Source: CAYGBW01 sp964348185 (lineage in GTDB: Bacteria > Desulfobacterota > BSN033 > WVXP01). From it: DNA of 11,224 bases. The translations under genes were made by a program, and so were the position numbers. Below the pieces are notes generated by a model. It worked only from the letters and a program-made list of their open reading frames with translations. It had not been told where the DNA came from and did not search any database. Of the stretch, positions 1 through 7,228 are shown one piece after another; the stretch's first letter is position 1; the number at the start of each line of letters is the position of its first letter. The DNA is taken from NCBI GenBank assembly GCA_964348185.1, contig CAYGBW010000140.1:1-11224 (forward strand). The letters are read 5' to 3'.

Positions 1-9
1 CACGAGAAT

Positions 10-279
10 TTAGCAATTTCCGGGAAAATGGAAATGCGATTTGAAAGCGTTCGGCCAGGCGAGGAAAGAATCATCGTAGACCGAGTACGCCAGGTTCATG
101 ATCAACTCACCCCTGACAATCTCAATAGGGACCCCAGAGGGTGATGCCCATGTAGCCGCGTATCTTCTGAGATCATGAGGCCTCAGGTCCACGCCTGCCA
201 GACTGCCAGTCTCTTTGACCATTACCCTCGCGGAAGGGTGATCAGAGGGAAGATGGGTGGGTGCGTCTTGATGGCAATT
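10..279 (-). pseudogene. C-terminal fragment of a tyrosine recombinase (phage-type integrase)
   Basis: The minus-strand frame is open from a TAG at 282-280 down to a stop near position 10. Its middle (about 255 to 115) reads like the catalytic domain of tyrosine recombinases: a SARVMVKETGSLAG stretch, then VDLRPHDLRRYAAT with the His-x-x-Arg box (codons near 163-183), then the ASxSGVPIEIV helix. In intact family members a segment like SKVILRHxxxxTTQRYLG follows, carrying the second active-site motif and the tyrosine nucleophile. Here the sequence after EIV is unrelated (RGELIMNLAYSV...), so the reading frame or element is broken at about 115. The N-terminal half is also absent because a stop closes the frame at 280-282. 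The family is recognised by motif from memory. I infer a decayed relic of an integrated element, very unlikely to be functional. Confidence 0.6.
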
Positions 280-290
280 CTAGATGGACT

Positions 291-634
291 CCCTATCGAG
301 AAACGCAGATTGCAATCGTAGAGGCGATAAGGGTAGACACCGCATTAATCTGCCTATGGTTGAGGCTTAGATGTTATTTTGGGTTTTGATATCATTTTAA
401 ATAGATACGAGAAGCCAATACCAAGGCGGTTCTGGTTTTGGCCAGGCACACAGCCACTTGTCGGTATTTGCAATGCTCAAATGGGTGTGGCTCGGTCCGG
501 GCCATGATTATCCAGGGGCTATCAACTGGTGGGAGATGCTCCGGAAGGCGTTCTCATTCTTTTAGAGTAAAGAAGGATCAAGGGGTGAACTCAATTGGAG
601 AGGCAGAGCTTGGCGAAGGTCCATTCGTCGTTTT
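291..634. other. Non-coding stretch with no recognisable feature
   Basis: About 340 bases between the integrase relic and the small hypothetical gene. Around 361-415 it is noticeably AT-richer than the flanking genes. Short open frames occur on both strands (for example minus-strand codons from about 558 to 390), but none has a good ribosome binding site or a recognisable product. No RNA gene, inverted terminal repeat or insertion sequence is visible. It may be decayed remains of the element to its left, but that is a guess. Confidence 0.4.
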
Positions 635-814
635 TCAGGACACCTTCTCCAATCCCGCTTTCTGCTTTTCTTTTGCCAAGTCTCTCCATTCCTCGGTTTT
701 CTCCTCTCTCTCCTTATTGGCTTTGTGCTCTTCGATTGCCTCTATGATCTTCTTAAACAGTTCTATAGACACATCGCTAATGGTCAATCTGTTTCCTTCG
801 TAGTTGATCTTCAT
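635..814 (-). CDS. Small charged hypothetical protein (59 aa)
   Basis: I do not recognise this protein. It starts MKINYEGNRLTISDVSIELF, is mainly Lys/Glu/Ala-rich, and from about residue 15 is predicted helical or coiled-coil-like (KKIIEAIEEHKANKEREEK). It has no membrane segment or signal peptide. An upstream in-frame ATG at 877 exists, but I chose the ATG at 814-812 because GGGGGA lies about 7 bases upstream of it, and because the extra 21 residues of the longer form overlap a candidate promoter (868-896). The gene lies on the same strand as alaS and downstream of it, with about 165 bases between, so it is probably transcribed on its own. The plus-strand open frame over the same bases looks like its antisense shadow. 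The start is moderately supported and the function is unknown. Confidence 0.5.
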   Translation of the reverse strand: MKINYEGNRLTISDVSIELFKKIIEAIEEHKANKEREEKTEEWRDLAKEKQKAGLEKVS

Positions 815-867
815 AGCCAAATCCCCCGGTTTCCGGCAAATGTGAATTGAGAAGCCCTGATACCCAC

Positions 868-896
868 TATATATCACTCTATCGATAGGGCAGCAA
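868..896 (-). promoter_or_regulatory. Candidate sigma70 promoter for the small hypothetical gene, with a palindrome in its spacer
   Basis: On the minus strand TTGCTG (896-891) is followed after 17 bases by TATATA (873-868). An overlapping TATAGT (871-866) is an alternative -10. The -35 matches the consensus poorly (3 of 6) while the -10 is good. The spacer contains the perfect 10-bp palindrome CTATCGATAG (879-888), placed where a repressor could block polymerase. The inferred transcription start is near 861, giving a leader of about 47 bases before the ATG at 814. Confidence 0.35.
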
Positions 897-979
897 GCCT
901 AGTTGCTGAGGCGAGCCATGATGGCATAGGGTTTTCCAAAAAACAACCAGGTCTTGAAGGATGATGGGTAGCTCGTCCT

Positions 980-3706
980 TTATTCTGACTCCTGACTCCT
1001 GACTGCTGACTCCTGAGGTTGACTTCTGTCTCCTGACTTCTGTTTTTTGCCTCCGGACTTCTCAACGATGGCATAGAGGCTTCCGATAACCTCGTCGATT
1101 CTTTCGGAGTGAGGCCCACCTCCCTGGGCCATGTCGGGGCGTCCCCCGCCGGTTCCCCCGACTTTCTGAGCCAGCCCCTTCATGATCTTTCCGGCGTCGA
1201 ACCGGCCAGCAAGATCCTTTGTCACCATCAGAAGCATCGCCGCCTTGCCCTTGTGCTCTCCAGCAAGAAAAACCACACCCGATCCGATCCTCTCCTTGAA
1301 CCGATCGCCGATCTCCCGGAGACCTCTGGGGTCTCCCACTCCGGGTTTGACGGCCAGCACTCGAATCCCCCCGACCTCTCGGACGTGTTCCATCAGATCC
1401 GTCCCTCCAGTGGCCAATCTGGTTTTGAGGGACTCGATTTCCCTTTCCAGTTTCTTGACCTGGGTCAGGGTCTTTCCCAGCTTTTCCTCCAAATCCTCCG
1501 GGGAACTCTTGACCATGGCGGCGACTTTCTGAAGAGTCTGCTCATGTTTGCGGACGTAATCGATCGCGTCGGCACCGGTTAATGCCTCTATGCGCCTCAC
1601 CCCTGCGGCGATTCCAGTCTCGGAAACGATCTTGAGCAGGCCCACGTCCCCGGTCCTGTTGCTGTGGGTCCCGCCACAGAGTTCCTTGCTGAAGTCACCG
1701 ATGGTCACAACCCGGGCCTGATCACCGTATTTCTCTCCAAAAAGCGCCATGGCACCGGTTTTCTTTGCCTCTTCTGTCGCCATGACCTTGGCTTCTAAGG
1801 GGATGTTTTCGCGGATCCTCTGGTTGGTGAGGTCTTCGACGTGGTCCAGCTCTTCGTTGGTCATCGCAGAAAAGTGGGTAAAATCAAAACGGAGGCGATG
1901 AGGAGCGACCAGAGAGCCGGCCTGCTTCACGTGGTCGCCCAGAATGCCTCTGAGAGTGGCGTGAAGCAGGTGTGTCCCGGTGTGGTTGAGAACCGTTGCG
2001 CCCCGTTCCTCTGCATTCACAGCAAGGAGTACATCCTTTCCGACCTCCACCACACCTTTTTTCACCCGACCCTTGTGGATGATGAGTTGAGGCACGGGTC
2101 TTATGGTATTGGAGACCTCTATTTCCAGGCCATCCGATGCGGTTATCTTGCCGGTATCCCCCACCTGGCCACCCGTTTCGCCATAAAACGGCGTCTCCTG
2201 GGTCAGGATTTCGATCGTGTCACCTTGAGAGGCCCGATCGACGAGAGCTCCATTCTTGATGATTCTCAGGACCTTAGACTCGTGTTCAAGGTCGTGATAG
2301 CCGACAAAGGCCGTCTCCACTTCTTCGGTCAAGAGTCTTTTGAACTCGTCCTTGAGGTCCTCTTCCCCTGATCCCCTCCATGCCTCCCTGGCTTTTTGCC
2401 TCTGAACCTCCATGGATTCGTCGAAGCCTTTCGAATCGATTCCAATTCCGTCATCTCTGACAATATCCTCGATCAGGTCGACAGGGAATCCATAGGTATC
2501 GTAAAGCTTGAACACAACAAGGCCGGGTAGGGCTTCACCCCCCCTCTCCTTCACGAGTGCGACTTCGTCCCGCAGCAGATCTAACCCCCGTGTCAGAATG
2601 TCAGAGAAACTCTCCTCTTCCGTCTCGGCGACCCGCCGAATGAAGGTCCTGTGATCCTTCAGGTCCGGGTAAGCCTCTCCCATGACATCGATGACGACAC
2701 CGACAACGTCTGAAAAGAACGCCTTTTCGAGGCCAAGCTTTCGACTATGGCGGAGGGCCCGTCTCATAATCCTCCGGAGCACATATCCCCGCCCTTCCTT
2801 CTCTGGAAGCACACCATCGCCGATAAGGAATGCAGATGCCCTGGCGTGATCGGCTATGACCCGGATGGAGATGTCGTCTTTCTCATTGTCACCGTATTTT
2901 TTGGCGGCTACCGTCTCGATATGGGCAATTATCGGTTGAAACAGATCGGTGTCATAATTGCTGTGTAGCCCCTGGACTACGGCAACGATCCGTTCGAGGC
3001 CAAGACCCGTATCGATGCTCGGCTTTGGGAGAGGCATCATGGTGCCATCGGCATTCCGATTGTATTGCATGAACACCAGGTTCCATAACTCCAGGAACCG
3101 ATCACACTCACAATCCAGATCACAGTCTGGCCGGCCACACCCGACCCCCTGTCCCTGATCGATGACGATCTCTGAACAGGGACCACAGGGGCCGGTTTCA
3201 CCCATACTCCAAAAATTGTCTTTGGTCGAAAAGGCCCTGATCCTCTCTTCAGGGACAAAACTCTTCCAAATCTCCATCGCCTCCTCGTCGGGCCCAAGGT
3301 CCATTTCGGAGTCACCCTCATGGACGGTGATCCAGAGGCGGTCTCTCGGGAGCTCCAAGACCCGCGTCAGAAAATCCCATCCCATCTCGATAGCACCTTC
3401 CTTGAAGTAGTCACCAAAGGAGAAGTTTCCCAGCATCTCAAAAAAGGTATGATGTCTCGCTGTATGACCCACATTTTCCAGGTCGTTGTGTTTGCCACCG
3501 GCCCGAACGCATTTCTGAGACGAGACAGCACGTCGGTAGGCGCGCTTCTCTTCCTGGAGGAATACCCGTTTGAACTGAACCATTCCCGCATTTGTGAAGA
3601 GCAATGTCGGATCGTCAGAAGGAACCAGGGATGAACTGGACACGATCTGATGGCCTCGCTCCTCAAAGTATTTCAAAAATGCACTTCTGATCTGGTAACT
3701 GGTCAT
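980..3706 (-). CDS. alaS: Alanine--tRNA ligase
   Basis: Charges tRNA-Ala in the cytoplasm and hydrolyses mischarged Ser- or Gly-tRNA. At 908 residues it is slightly longer than the ~875 usual for bacteria. All expected parts are visible. The class II core spans ~1-240, with motif 2 (RHHTFFEMLGNFSFGDYF, 84-101) and motif 3 (GLGLERI, 234-240). A Cys-rich insertion at 174-201 (GCGRPDCDLDCECD) is common in this subfamily. The editing domain carries its zinc ligands in HTGTHLLH (H575, H579) and CGGTH (C677, H681). A coiled coil at ~720-765 leads to the C-Ala domain with GGGRPDMAQGGG (853-864). The start at 3706 is supported by an AGGA about 8 bases upstream and by normal N-terminal alignment. Residues ~888-908 come from the heptamer repeat tract and are not part of the normal fold. 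The gene follows pilT after 275 bases, so it may have its own promoter. Confidence 0.98.
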   Translation of the reverse strand: MTSYQIRSAFLKYFEERGHQIVSSSSLVPSDDPTLLFTNAGMVQFKRVFLQEEKRAYRRAVSSQKCVRAGGKHNDLENVGHTARHHTFFEMLGNFSFGDYFKEGAIEMGWDFLTRVLELPRDRLWITVHEGDSEMDLGPDEEAMEIWKSFVPEERIRAFSTKDNFWSMGETGPCGPCSEIVIDQGQGVGCGRPDCDLDCECDRFLELWNLVFMQYNRNADGTMMPLPKPSIDTGLGLERIVAVVQGLHSNYDTDLFQPIIAHIETVAAKKYGDNEKDDISIRVIADHARASAFLIGDGVLPEKEGRGYVLRRIMRRALRHSRKLGLEKAFFSDVVGVVIDVMGEAYPDLKDHRTFIRRVAETEEESFSDILTRGLDLLRDEVALVKERGGEALPGLVVFKLYDTYGFPVDLIEDIVRDDGIGIDSKGFDESMEVQRQKAREAWRGSGEEDLKDEFKRLLTEEVETAFVGYHDLEHESKVLRIIKNGALVDRASQGDTIEILTQETPFYGETGGQVGDTGKITASDGLEIEVSNTIRPVPQLIIHKGRVKKGVVEVGKDVLLAVNAEERGATVLNHTGTHLLHATLRGILGDHVKQAGSLVAPHRLRFDFTHFSAMTNEELDHVEDLTNQRIRENIPLEAKVMATEEAKKTGAMALFGEKYGDQARVVTIGDFSKELCGGTHSNRTGDVGLLKIVSETGIAAGVRRIEALTGADAIDYVRKHEQTLQKVAAMVKSSPEDLEEKLGKTLTQVKKLEREIESLKTRLATGGTDLMEHVREVGGIRVLAVKPGVGDPRGLREIGDRFKERIGSGVVFLAGEHKGKAAMLLMVTKDLAGRFDAGKIMKGLAQKVGGTGGGRPDMAQGGGPHSERIDEVIGSLYAIVEKSGGKKQKSGDRSQPQESAVRSQESE
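984..1045 (-). repeat. Degenerate heptamer tandem repeat (AGGAGTC unit) inside the 3' end of alaS
   Basis: Read on the minus strand, the tract is about nine units of a 7-base motif close to AGGAGTC (variants AGAAGTC, AGGAGAC, AGCAGTC), with one 6-base unit. Because 7 is not a multiple of 3, the tract codes a repeating peptide of the RSQES/AVRSQES kind in whichever frame it is read. It encodes about the last 21 residues of AlaRS and ends against the TAA stop at 982-980. Heptamer short tandem repeats are well described in filamentous cyanobacteria (STRR sequences). The unit and host here look different, so only the repeat style is comparable. Confidence 0.75.
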
Positions 3707-3749
3707 TGCGTGATCCTGTCAGGCGATTTTCGAGTAGAAATTTCCGACT

Positions 3750-3763
3750 CTCTTACCTAAGAG
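3750..3763. promoter_or_regulatory. Short palindrome in the alaS leader
   Basis: CTCTTA-CC-TAAGAG, two perfect 6-base arms separated by 2 bases, lies 44 bases upstream of the alaS ATG. On the minus strand a possible -10 hexamer TAGAAT (3780-3775) lies just upstream, with only a weak -35 (TTTAAT) 17 bases before it. If that promoter is real, the palindrome would fall at the very start of the transcript, a position typical of operators. This is a suggestion from symmetry only. No known regulator site is recognised and no T-box features are seen. Confidence 0.2.
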
Positions 3764-3981
3764 GGGCCCTATCCATTCTACAACAATCGAGGGGGGTATT
3801 AAAAGCGAATTTCCGTAAATTCTTTGAATCACCCTGTTCGGGAGCGGCTGCAGCTCGGGAAGGAGAACACGGCGGTCAGCCTGTCAACCCATGAGAAACA
3901 ACGGCTTTTTACCTGAACTCACGAAGGGCGTATACGGGGAAATCCTTTTCCGGGGGACTGAACGAAGGGACTTGCCGCGTC

Positions 3982-5151
3982 TTAATACTTCTGAATGCCC
4001 TGGGATTCCAACGGATCCCCTTTGCCATGATCCTCGCTCTTAGGGACTTTTTCGAATTGTTCCCAAGAGGTATCCCCACCCGACATGATCCCCTTCATTC
4101 GGAGGGCAAAGTCGTCCGGGTTGCTGCTTTGACGGAGGGCCTCCTCATAGGTAATCAGGCCCCGTTTGAGCAACAGCATCAGTGATTGATCAAAGGATTG
4201 CATGCCATACGTTGTATACCCTTTTGTGATAGCATCATTGATTTCGTGGGTCTTCTCTTTCTCGGTAATACACTCCCGAATTCGGGCTGTGGAAACCATC
4301 GCTTCTACCGCCGGAACCTGGCCTAGGCCATCCGCCCTGGGAACCAGCCTCTGGGCGATGATCCCTTTGAGGATCGCGGCGATTTGGAGACGCACCTGCT
4401 GCTGATGGTACGGCGGAAAGGCCGAAATGATTCGGTTGACGGTCTCCACAGCATCCAAGGTATGGAGCGTGCTCATGACAAGGTGGCCGGTCTCGGCAGC
4501 TGTTAGGGCTGTTTCGATGGTTTCAAAATCCCGCATCTCGCCCACAAGGATAACGTCCGGATCCTGCCGGAGAGCACTCCTCAGGGCATCGGCAAAGGAG
4601 CCAGTATCAGAGCCGACTTCCCGCTGGTCGACAATCGCTTTGATATCCTCATGGACGAACTCGATCGGATCCTCTATGGTAAGGATGTGACAGGTCCTCC
4701 GTGAATTGATCACATCAATCATGGCGGCAAGGGTGGTCGATTTTCCGCTTCCCGTTGTTCCCGTGACGAGCACCAGCCCACGGTTTTCCAGGGCAATCCT
4801 TTCGATGACCCTGGGAAGATTCAGTTCTGCCAGCCCCTTGATCTTGTACGGTACGATTCGGAGGGCGATTCGAATCTTTCCCCGCTGTTGAAATATGTTG
4901 ATCCGAAACCGACCCATCCCGTAGATCTCATAGCCCATGTCCACTTCTTTGGCCTTAAGGAAGCGGTCCTTCTGCCACTCATTCATGATGCCGAGTGCCA
5001 TTTTGCTAACTTCATTCTGATCGAAGGGTTTGACATCTTTTACGAAACGCAGGGCGCCATTGACCCTGAAAATCGGAGGAAGGCCGACTTTGATATGAAC
5101 GTCAGAGGCACTGACGTTTAGGGCATCGAGCAGGATTTGATTCAGATCCAT
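3982..5151 (-). CDS. pilT: PilT-family type IV pilus retraction ATPase
   Basis: A cytoplasmic hexameric ATPase of the PilT/PilU branch of secretion ATPases, which powers pilus retraction (twitching motility, DNA uptake, surface sensing). At 389 residues it is a little longer than typical PilT (~345-380). Visible in order are an N-terminal PAS-like domain starting LNVSASDVHI (SDVH, 16-19), Walker A GTTGSGKST (131-139), the Asp box TIEDPIEFVH (158-167), Walker B DVILVGEMRD (199-208), the His box HLVMSTLHT (223-231) and a C-terminal TYGMQSFDQSL segment (314-324). The usual AIRNLIRE-type motif appears as a variant (RIRECITEKEKTHEI, 290-304). The polar tail after ~355 looks disordered. The start overlaps the end of recA almost directly (one base between TGA and ATG), with GAGGAG inside the recA 3' end as ribosome binding site, so translation is probably coupled. 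PilT versus PilU role cannot be settled here, and no other pilus genes are present. Confidence 0.92.
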   Translation of the reverse strand: MDLNQILLDALNVSASDVHIKVGLPPIFRVNGALRFVKDVKPFDQNEVSKMALGIMNEWQKDRFLKAKEVDMGYEIYGMGRFRINIFQQRGKIRIALRIVPYKIKGLAELNLPRVIERIALENRGLVLVTGTTGSGKSTTLAAMIDVINSRRTCHILTIEDPIEFVHEDIKAIVDQREVGSDTGSFADALRSALRQDPDVILVGEMRDFETIETALTAAETGHLVMSTLHTLDAVETVNRIISAFPPYHQQQVRLQIAAILKGIIAQRLVPRADGLGQVPAVEAMVSTARIRECITEKEKTHEINDAITKGYTTYGMQSFDQSLMLLLKRGLITYEEALRQSSNPDDFALRMKGIMSGGDTSWEQFEKVPKSEDHGKGDPLESQGIQKY

Positions 5152-5152
5152 C

Positions 5153-6172
5153 TCATGACTCCTCTTTCTCCGTTTGTTTCTTCTGTCCGAATCCTTCGAG
5201 CAGATCTTCCTCCATGGCTTTCAGGACGTCGGGATTCTCTTTGAGGAAGCTCTTTGCATTCTCCCGTCCCTGTCCGATTCTTTGATCCCTGAAGGAATAC
5301 CACGTTCCCGTCTTTTCGACGATCCCCGCGTCCACGGCTAGGTCCAAAACCCCTCCTTCCCGAGAGATTCCCTCTCCATAAATAAGATCGAATTCAACTT
5401 CCCTGAAGGGAGGGGCCACTTTGTTTTTGACAACTCTGACCCGGGTCCGGTTTCCAATCACTTCTTGTCCCTGCTTGATCGAGGCAATCCGCCGGATATC
5501 CAGTCGCACAGAAGCGTAGAACTTCAGTGCGTTTCCCCCTGTTGTTGTTTCCGGATTGCCGAACATCACGCCAATCTTCATTCGGATCTGATTGATAAAA
5601 ATCAGAATCGCCATGGATTTACTAATTGTCGCCGTGAGCTTCCGGAGAGCCTGAGACATGAGTCTAGCCTGGAGACCCATGTGGCTGTCTCCCATTTCAC
5701 CCTCGATTTCCGCACGAGGGACCAAGGCTGCCACCGAATCGATGACAATGATATCGATCGCTCCACTGCGGACCAGGATGTCGGCAATCTCCAGGGCCTG
5801 CTCACCTGTATCGGGCTGTGAAATGAGAAGGTCATCGGTTTTCACACCCATTTTCTTGGCATAGTGAACGTCCAAAGCGTGTTCGGCATCGATAAAGGCG
5901 GCCACACCCCCCTGGTTCTGTGCCTCTGCAACAGCGTGAAGGGCGAGGGTCGTTTTCCCCGACGCTTCAGGGCCATAGATTTCGACGACCCTTCCCCGGG
6001 GAAGTCCCCCAACGCCGAGGGCGATATCGAGCGCCAGAGATCCGGTTGAGATCGTCTGGATATCCGGCAAAGAGGCCTCACCACCGAGCTTCATGATGGC
6101 CCCTTTTCCATACTGTCTTTCGATCTGAGACACGGCCAACTCAACGGCCTTGTCCCGCTTTGCCTCTTCCAT
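5153..6172 (-). CDS. recA: Recombinase RecA
   Basis: The DNA-dependent ATPase that forms filaments on single-stranded DNA, drives homologous recombination and repair, and activates LexA-type self-cleavage. The 339 residues match the family length and there is no intein. Visible are the N-terminal polymerisation helix with ERQYGKGAIMKLG (18-30), Walker A GPEASGKT (67-74), Walker B IIVIDSVAAL (141-150), loop L1 around EIEGEMGDSHMGLQ (155-168), loop L2 with GNPETTTGGNALKF (205-218) and a short acidic C-terminal tail rich in Glu and Lys. The ATG lies two bases after the thpR stop, and GGAGG in the 3' end of thpR is the ribosome binding site. It is therefore read as the second gene of a thpR-recA-pilT transcript. 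I see no LexA-like box immediately upstream, so any SOS control would act at the promoter before thpR or at a site I cannot recognise. Confidence 0.98.
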   Translation of the reverse strand: MEEAKRDKAVELAVSQIERQYGKGAIMKLGGEASLPDIQTISTGSLALDIALGVGGLPRGRVVEIYGPEASGKTTLALHAVAEAQNQGGVAAFIDAEHALDVHYAKKMGVKTDDLLISQPDTGEQALEIADILVRSGAIDIIVIDSVAALVPRAEIEGEMGDSHMGLQARLMSQALRKLTATISKSMAILIFINQIRMKIGVMFGNPETTTGGNALKFYASVRLDIRRIASIKQGQEVIGNRTRVRVVKNKVAPPFREVEFDLIYGEGISREGGVLDLAVDAGIVEKTGTWYSFRDQRIGQGRENAKSFLKENPDVLKAMEEDLLEGFGQKKQTEKEES

Positions 6173-6174
6173 TT

Positions 6175-6747
6175 CTAGCCTCCAGTGAGTTCCCTGATGA
6201 TCAGGGGAGTATAAATGGGACCACTGGGTCTCAGATCGCTTTTGAAAAGGACAATTCGGTCAACAACAAAGGGTCCAAGGTCGACATCTCGATCTCTTTC
6301 CATAAGATCGACCAAATTCCCCTTTCCCTTTAGCGATTTGACCCTTCCCAGTGTGAGATGGGGTCGATAGGGCCTGTTCTCAGGGGCAAACCCCATCGCT
6401 TCCAACTTCTTCTCAATCCCTTGTTGCAAGGGATAGAGATTCTCCTCCCACGGATCGAGACCCAACCAGATCACCCGTGGATTCCGGGTGGATGGAAATG
6501 CTCCCAACCCCTTGACGGAGAGGTCAAATGCACTGCGTTGGGCCGCGATCTCCTCCATGGCCGATGATACATCGGCAATCTGTTGTTCTTCGATGTTTCC
6601 AAAGAATTTCAGGGTGAGATGGATCCGATCCACCTTCACCCATCGGACATCAGCCTGAGACGCCCGGAGGCGCTCCTGGATTTCGCCGACTTTCGACAGA
6701 ATGTGTGGGGGGAATTCAACGGCCAAAAAGGAACGAACCTTAGCCAT
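6175..6747 (-). CDS. thpR: RNA 2',3'-cyclic phosphodiesterase (ThpR/LigT family)
   Basis: A 2H phosphoesterase that hydrolyses 2',3'-cyclic phosphate RNA ends to 2'-phosphates; older annotations call it 2'-5' RNA ligase. The 190 residues match the family. Both catalytic HxTx motifs are present, HLTL at 43-46 and HLTL at 130-133, in the expected contexts (RIHLTLKFFGNI and YRPHLTLGRVKS). The N terminus RSFLAVEFPP matches the usual first strand. The ATG at 6747-6745 is preceded directly by AAGAGG, which is closer than ideal for a ribosome binding site, but an in-frame TGA lies only eight codons upstream and no alternative start occurs between. The gene is first in a tight cluster with recA, a frequent arrangement (often with cinA, which is missing here). 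Confidence 0.95.
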   Translation of the reverse strand: MAKVRSFLAVEFPPHILSKVGEIQERLRASQADVRWVKVDRIHLTLKFFGNIEEQQIADVSSAMEEIAAQRSAFDLSVKGLGAFPSTRNPRVIWLGLDPWEENLYPLQQGIEKKLEAMGFAPENRPYRPHLTLGRVKSLKGKGNLVDLMERDRDVDLGPFVVDRIVLFKSDLRPSGPIYTPLIIRELTGG

Positions 6748-6822
6748 CCTCTTAACGTCCCGAGAGACTCACCGTCTCCCACACCGATCATCCAGACCAG
6801 AAGGGATTGTCTTTGCGAAATG

Positions 6823-6850
6823 ATGCTATCACACTCCGCAAAAAAGTCAA
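6823..6850 (-). promoter_or_regulatory. Candidate sigma70 promoter of the thpR-recA-pilT operon
   Basis: On the minus strand TTGACT (6850-6845, 5 of 6 to consensus) is followed after 16 bases by TAGCAT (6828-6823, 4 of 6). The inferred transcription start is near 6816, giving a leader of about 70 bases before thpR. The promoter sits in the 130-base gap after the upstream small gene, immediately downstream of the two direct repeats at 6852-6879. No CTGT-N8-ACAG or GAAC-N4-GTTC type SOS box overlaps it. Confidence 0.45.
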
Positions 6851-6851
6851 A

Positions 6852-6879
6852 CCCAACCCCTCTGGAAAGCCCAACCCCT
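6852..6879 (-). repeat. Two 10-bp direct repeats next to the -35 box
   Basis: AGGGGTTGGG occurs twice on the minus strand (6861-6852 and 6879-6870), 18 bases centre to centre, ending one base before the -35 hexamer of the candidate thpR-recA promoter. The distal copy overlaps the stop codon of the upstream small gene. The same-face spacing (a little under two helical turns) and the position suggest activator binding sites, but no known motif is recognised and chance is possible in this G-rich strand. Confidence 0.35.
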
Positions 6880-7123
6880 AGAGCTTTTCCATGAACTTTT
6901 TCACCTGATAATCCCATTCCCTCGTCTCAAGATCCACCTCGGTCCTGTCGGGCTTGCATCGCGCGGCCGATATCGTCACATGCCCCCCCGAGCCATCAAA
7001 GCTCAAGCAGCATTCATTCCGCTCAACCAGGTTCATGCCCAGGCCACCGGTTCCGAAGAACGCTTCCGCCCGTCGGAGAACCTCCTCAGCCTCGAGTTTC
7101 GTTTCTTTGCCATATCGTGCCAT
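6878..7123 (-). CDS. Conserved small hypothetical protein (81 aa)
   Basis: Function unknown. The protein begins MARYGKETKLEAEEVLRRAE, continues with a Gly-rich segment (FFGTGGLGMNL, 23-33), a predicted beta segment HVTISA (48-53) and ends REWDYQVKKFMEKL (68-81). From memory this pattern resembles small uncharacterised proteins found in several environmental bacterial phyla, but I cannot name a family. It looks soluble, with no signal peptide or membrane helix. The start is very well supported: a strong ribosome binding site GGAGGTGA lies at 7138-7131, seven bases before the ATG. It precedes the thpR operon on the same strand and could be co-transcribed, although a promoter candidate lies between. 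Its own promoter is not clear. Confidence 0.75.
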   Translation of the reverse strand: MARYGKETKLEAEEVLRRAEAFFGTGGLGMNLVERNECCLSFDGSGGHVTISAARCKPDRTEVDLETREWDYQVKKFMEKL

Positions 7124-7228
7124 GGTCCTTTCACCTCCCCCTCGATCGATTCCTTCTTAGACTCTATCATCAACGGTCCGAACCATACAATCCTCGGTGA
7201 GATGGGATTTGCAATATACGGTGGAGGA

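Noticed and set aside
438..803. Plus-strand open frame of 121 codons
   Set aside because: Its second half is the antisense of the small minus-strand gene at 635-814, and it has no ribosome binding site or recognisable product.
957..980. Possible terminator after alaS (AAGGA/TCCTT arms, then a T6 run on the minus strand)
   Set aside because: The stem is interrupted by a mismatch after five pairs and the T-run is about 15 bases beyond it.
984..1045. CRISPR-like short repeats
   Set aside because: Units are 7 bases and contiguous, with no spacers and no cas genes nearby.
1109..3634. Numerous plus-strand open frames across alaS
   Set aside because: All are antisense shadows of the well-supported alaS gene.
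3882..3887. Minus-strand TTGACA upstream of alaS
   Set aside because: A perfect -35, but nothing resembling a -10 lies 15-19 bases downstream.
3938..3951. GGAAA/TTTCC hairpin after pilT
   Set aside because: Only five base pairs and no T-run, so not convincing as a terminator.
3707..3981. T-box or riboswitch before alaS
   Set aside because: No T-box consensus bases or specifier-type stem were seen. Only a small palindrome and weak promoter elements are present.
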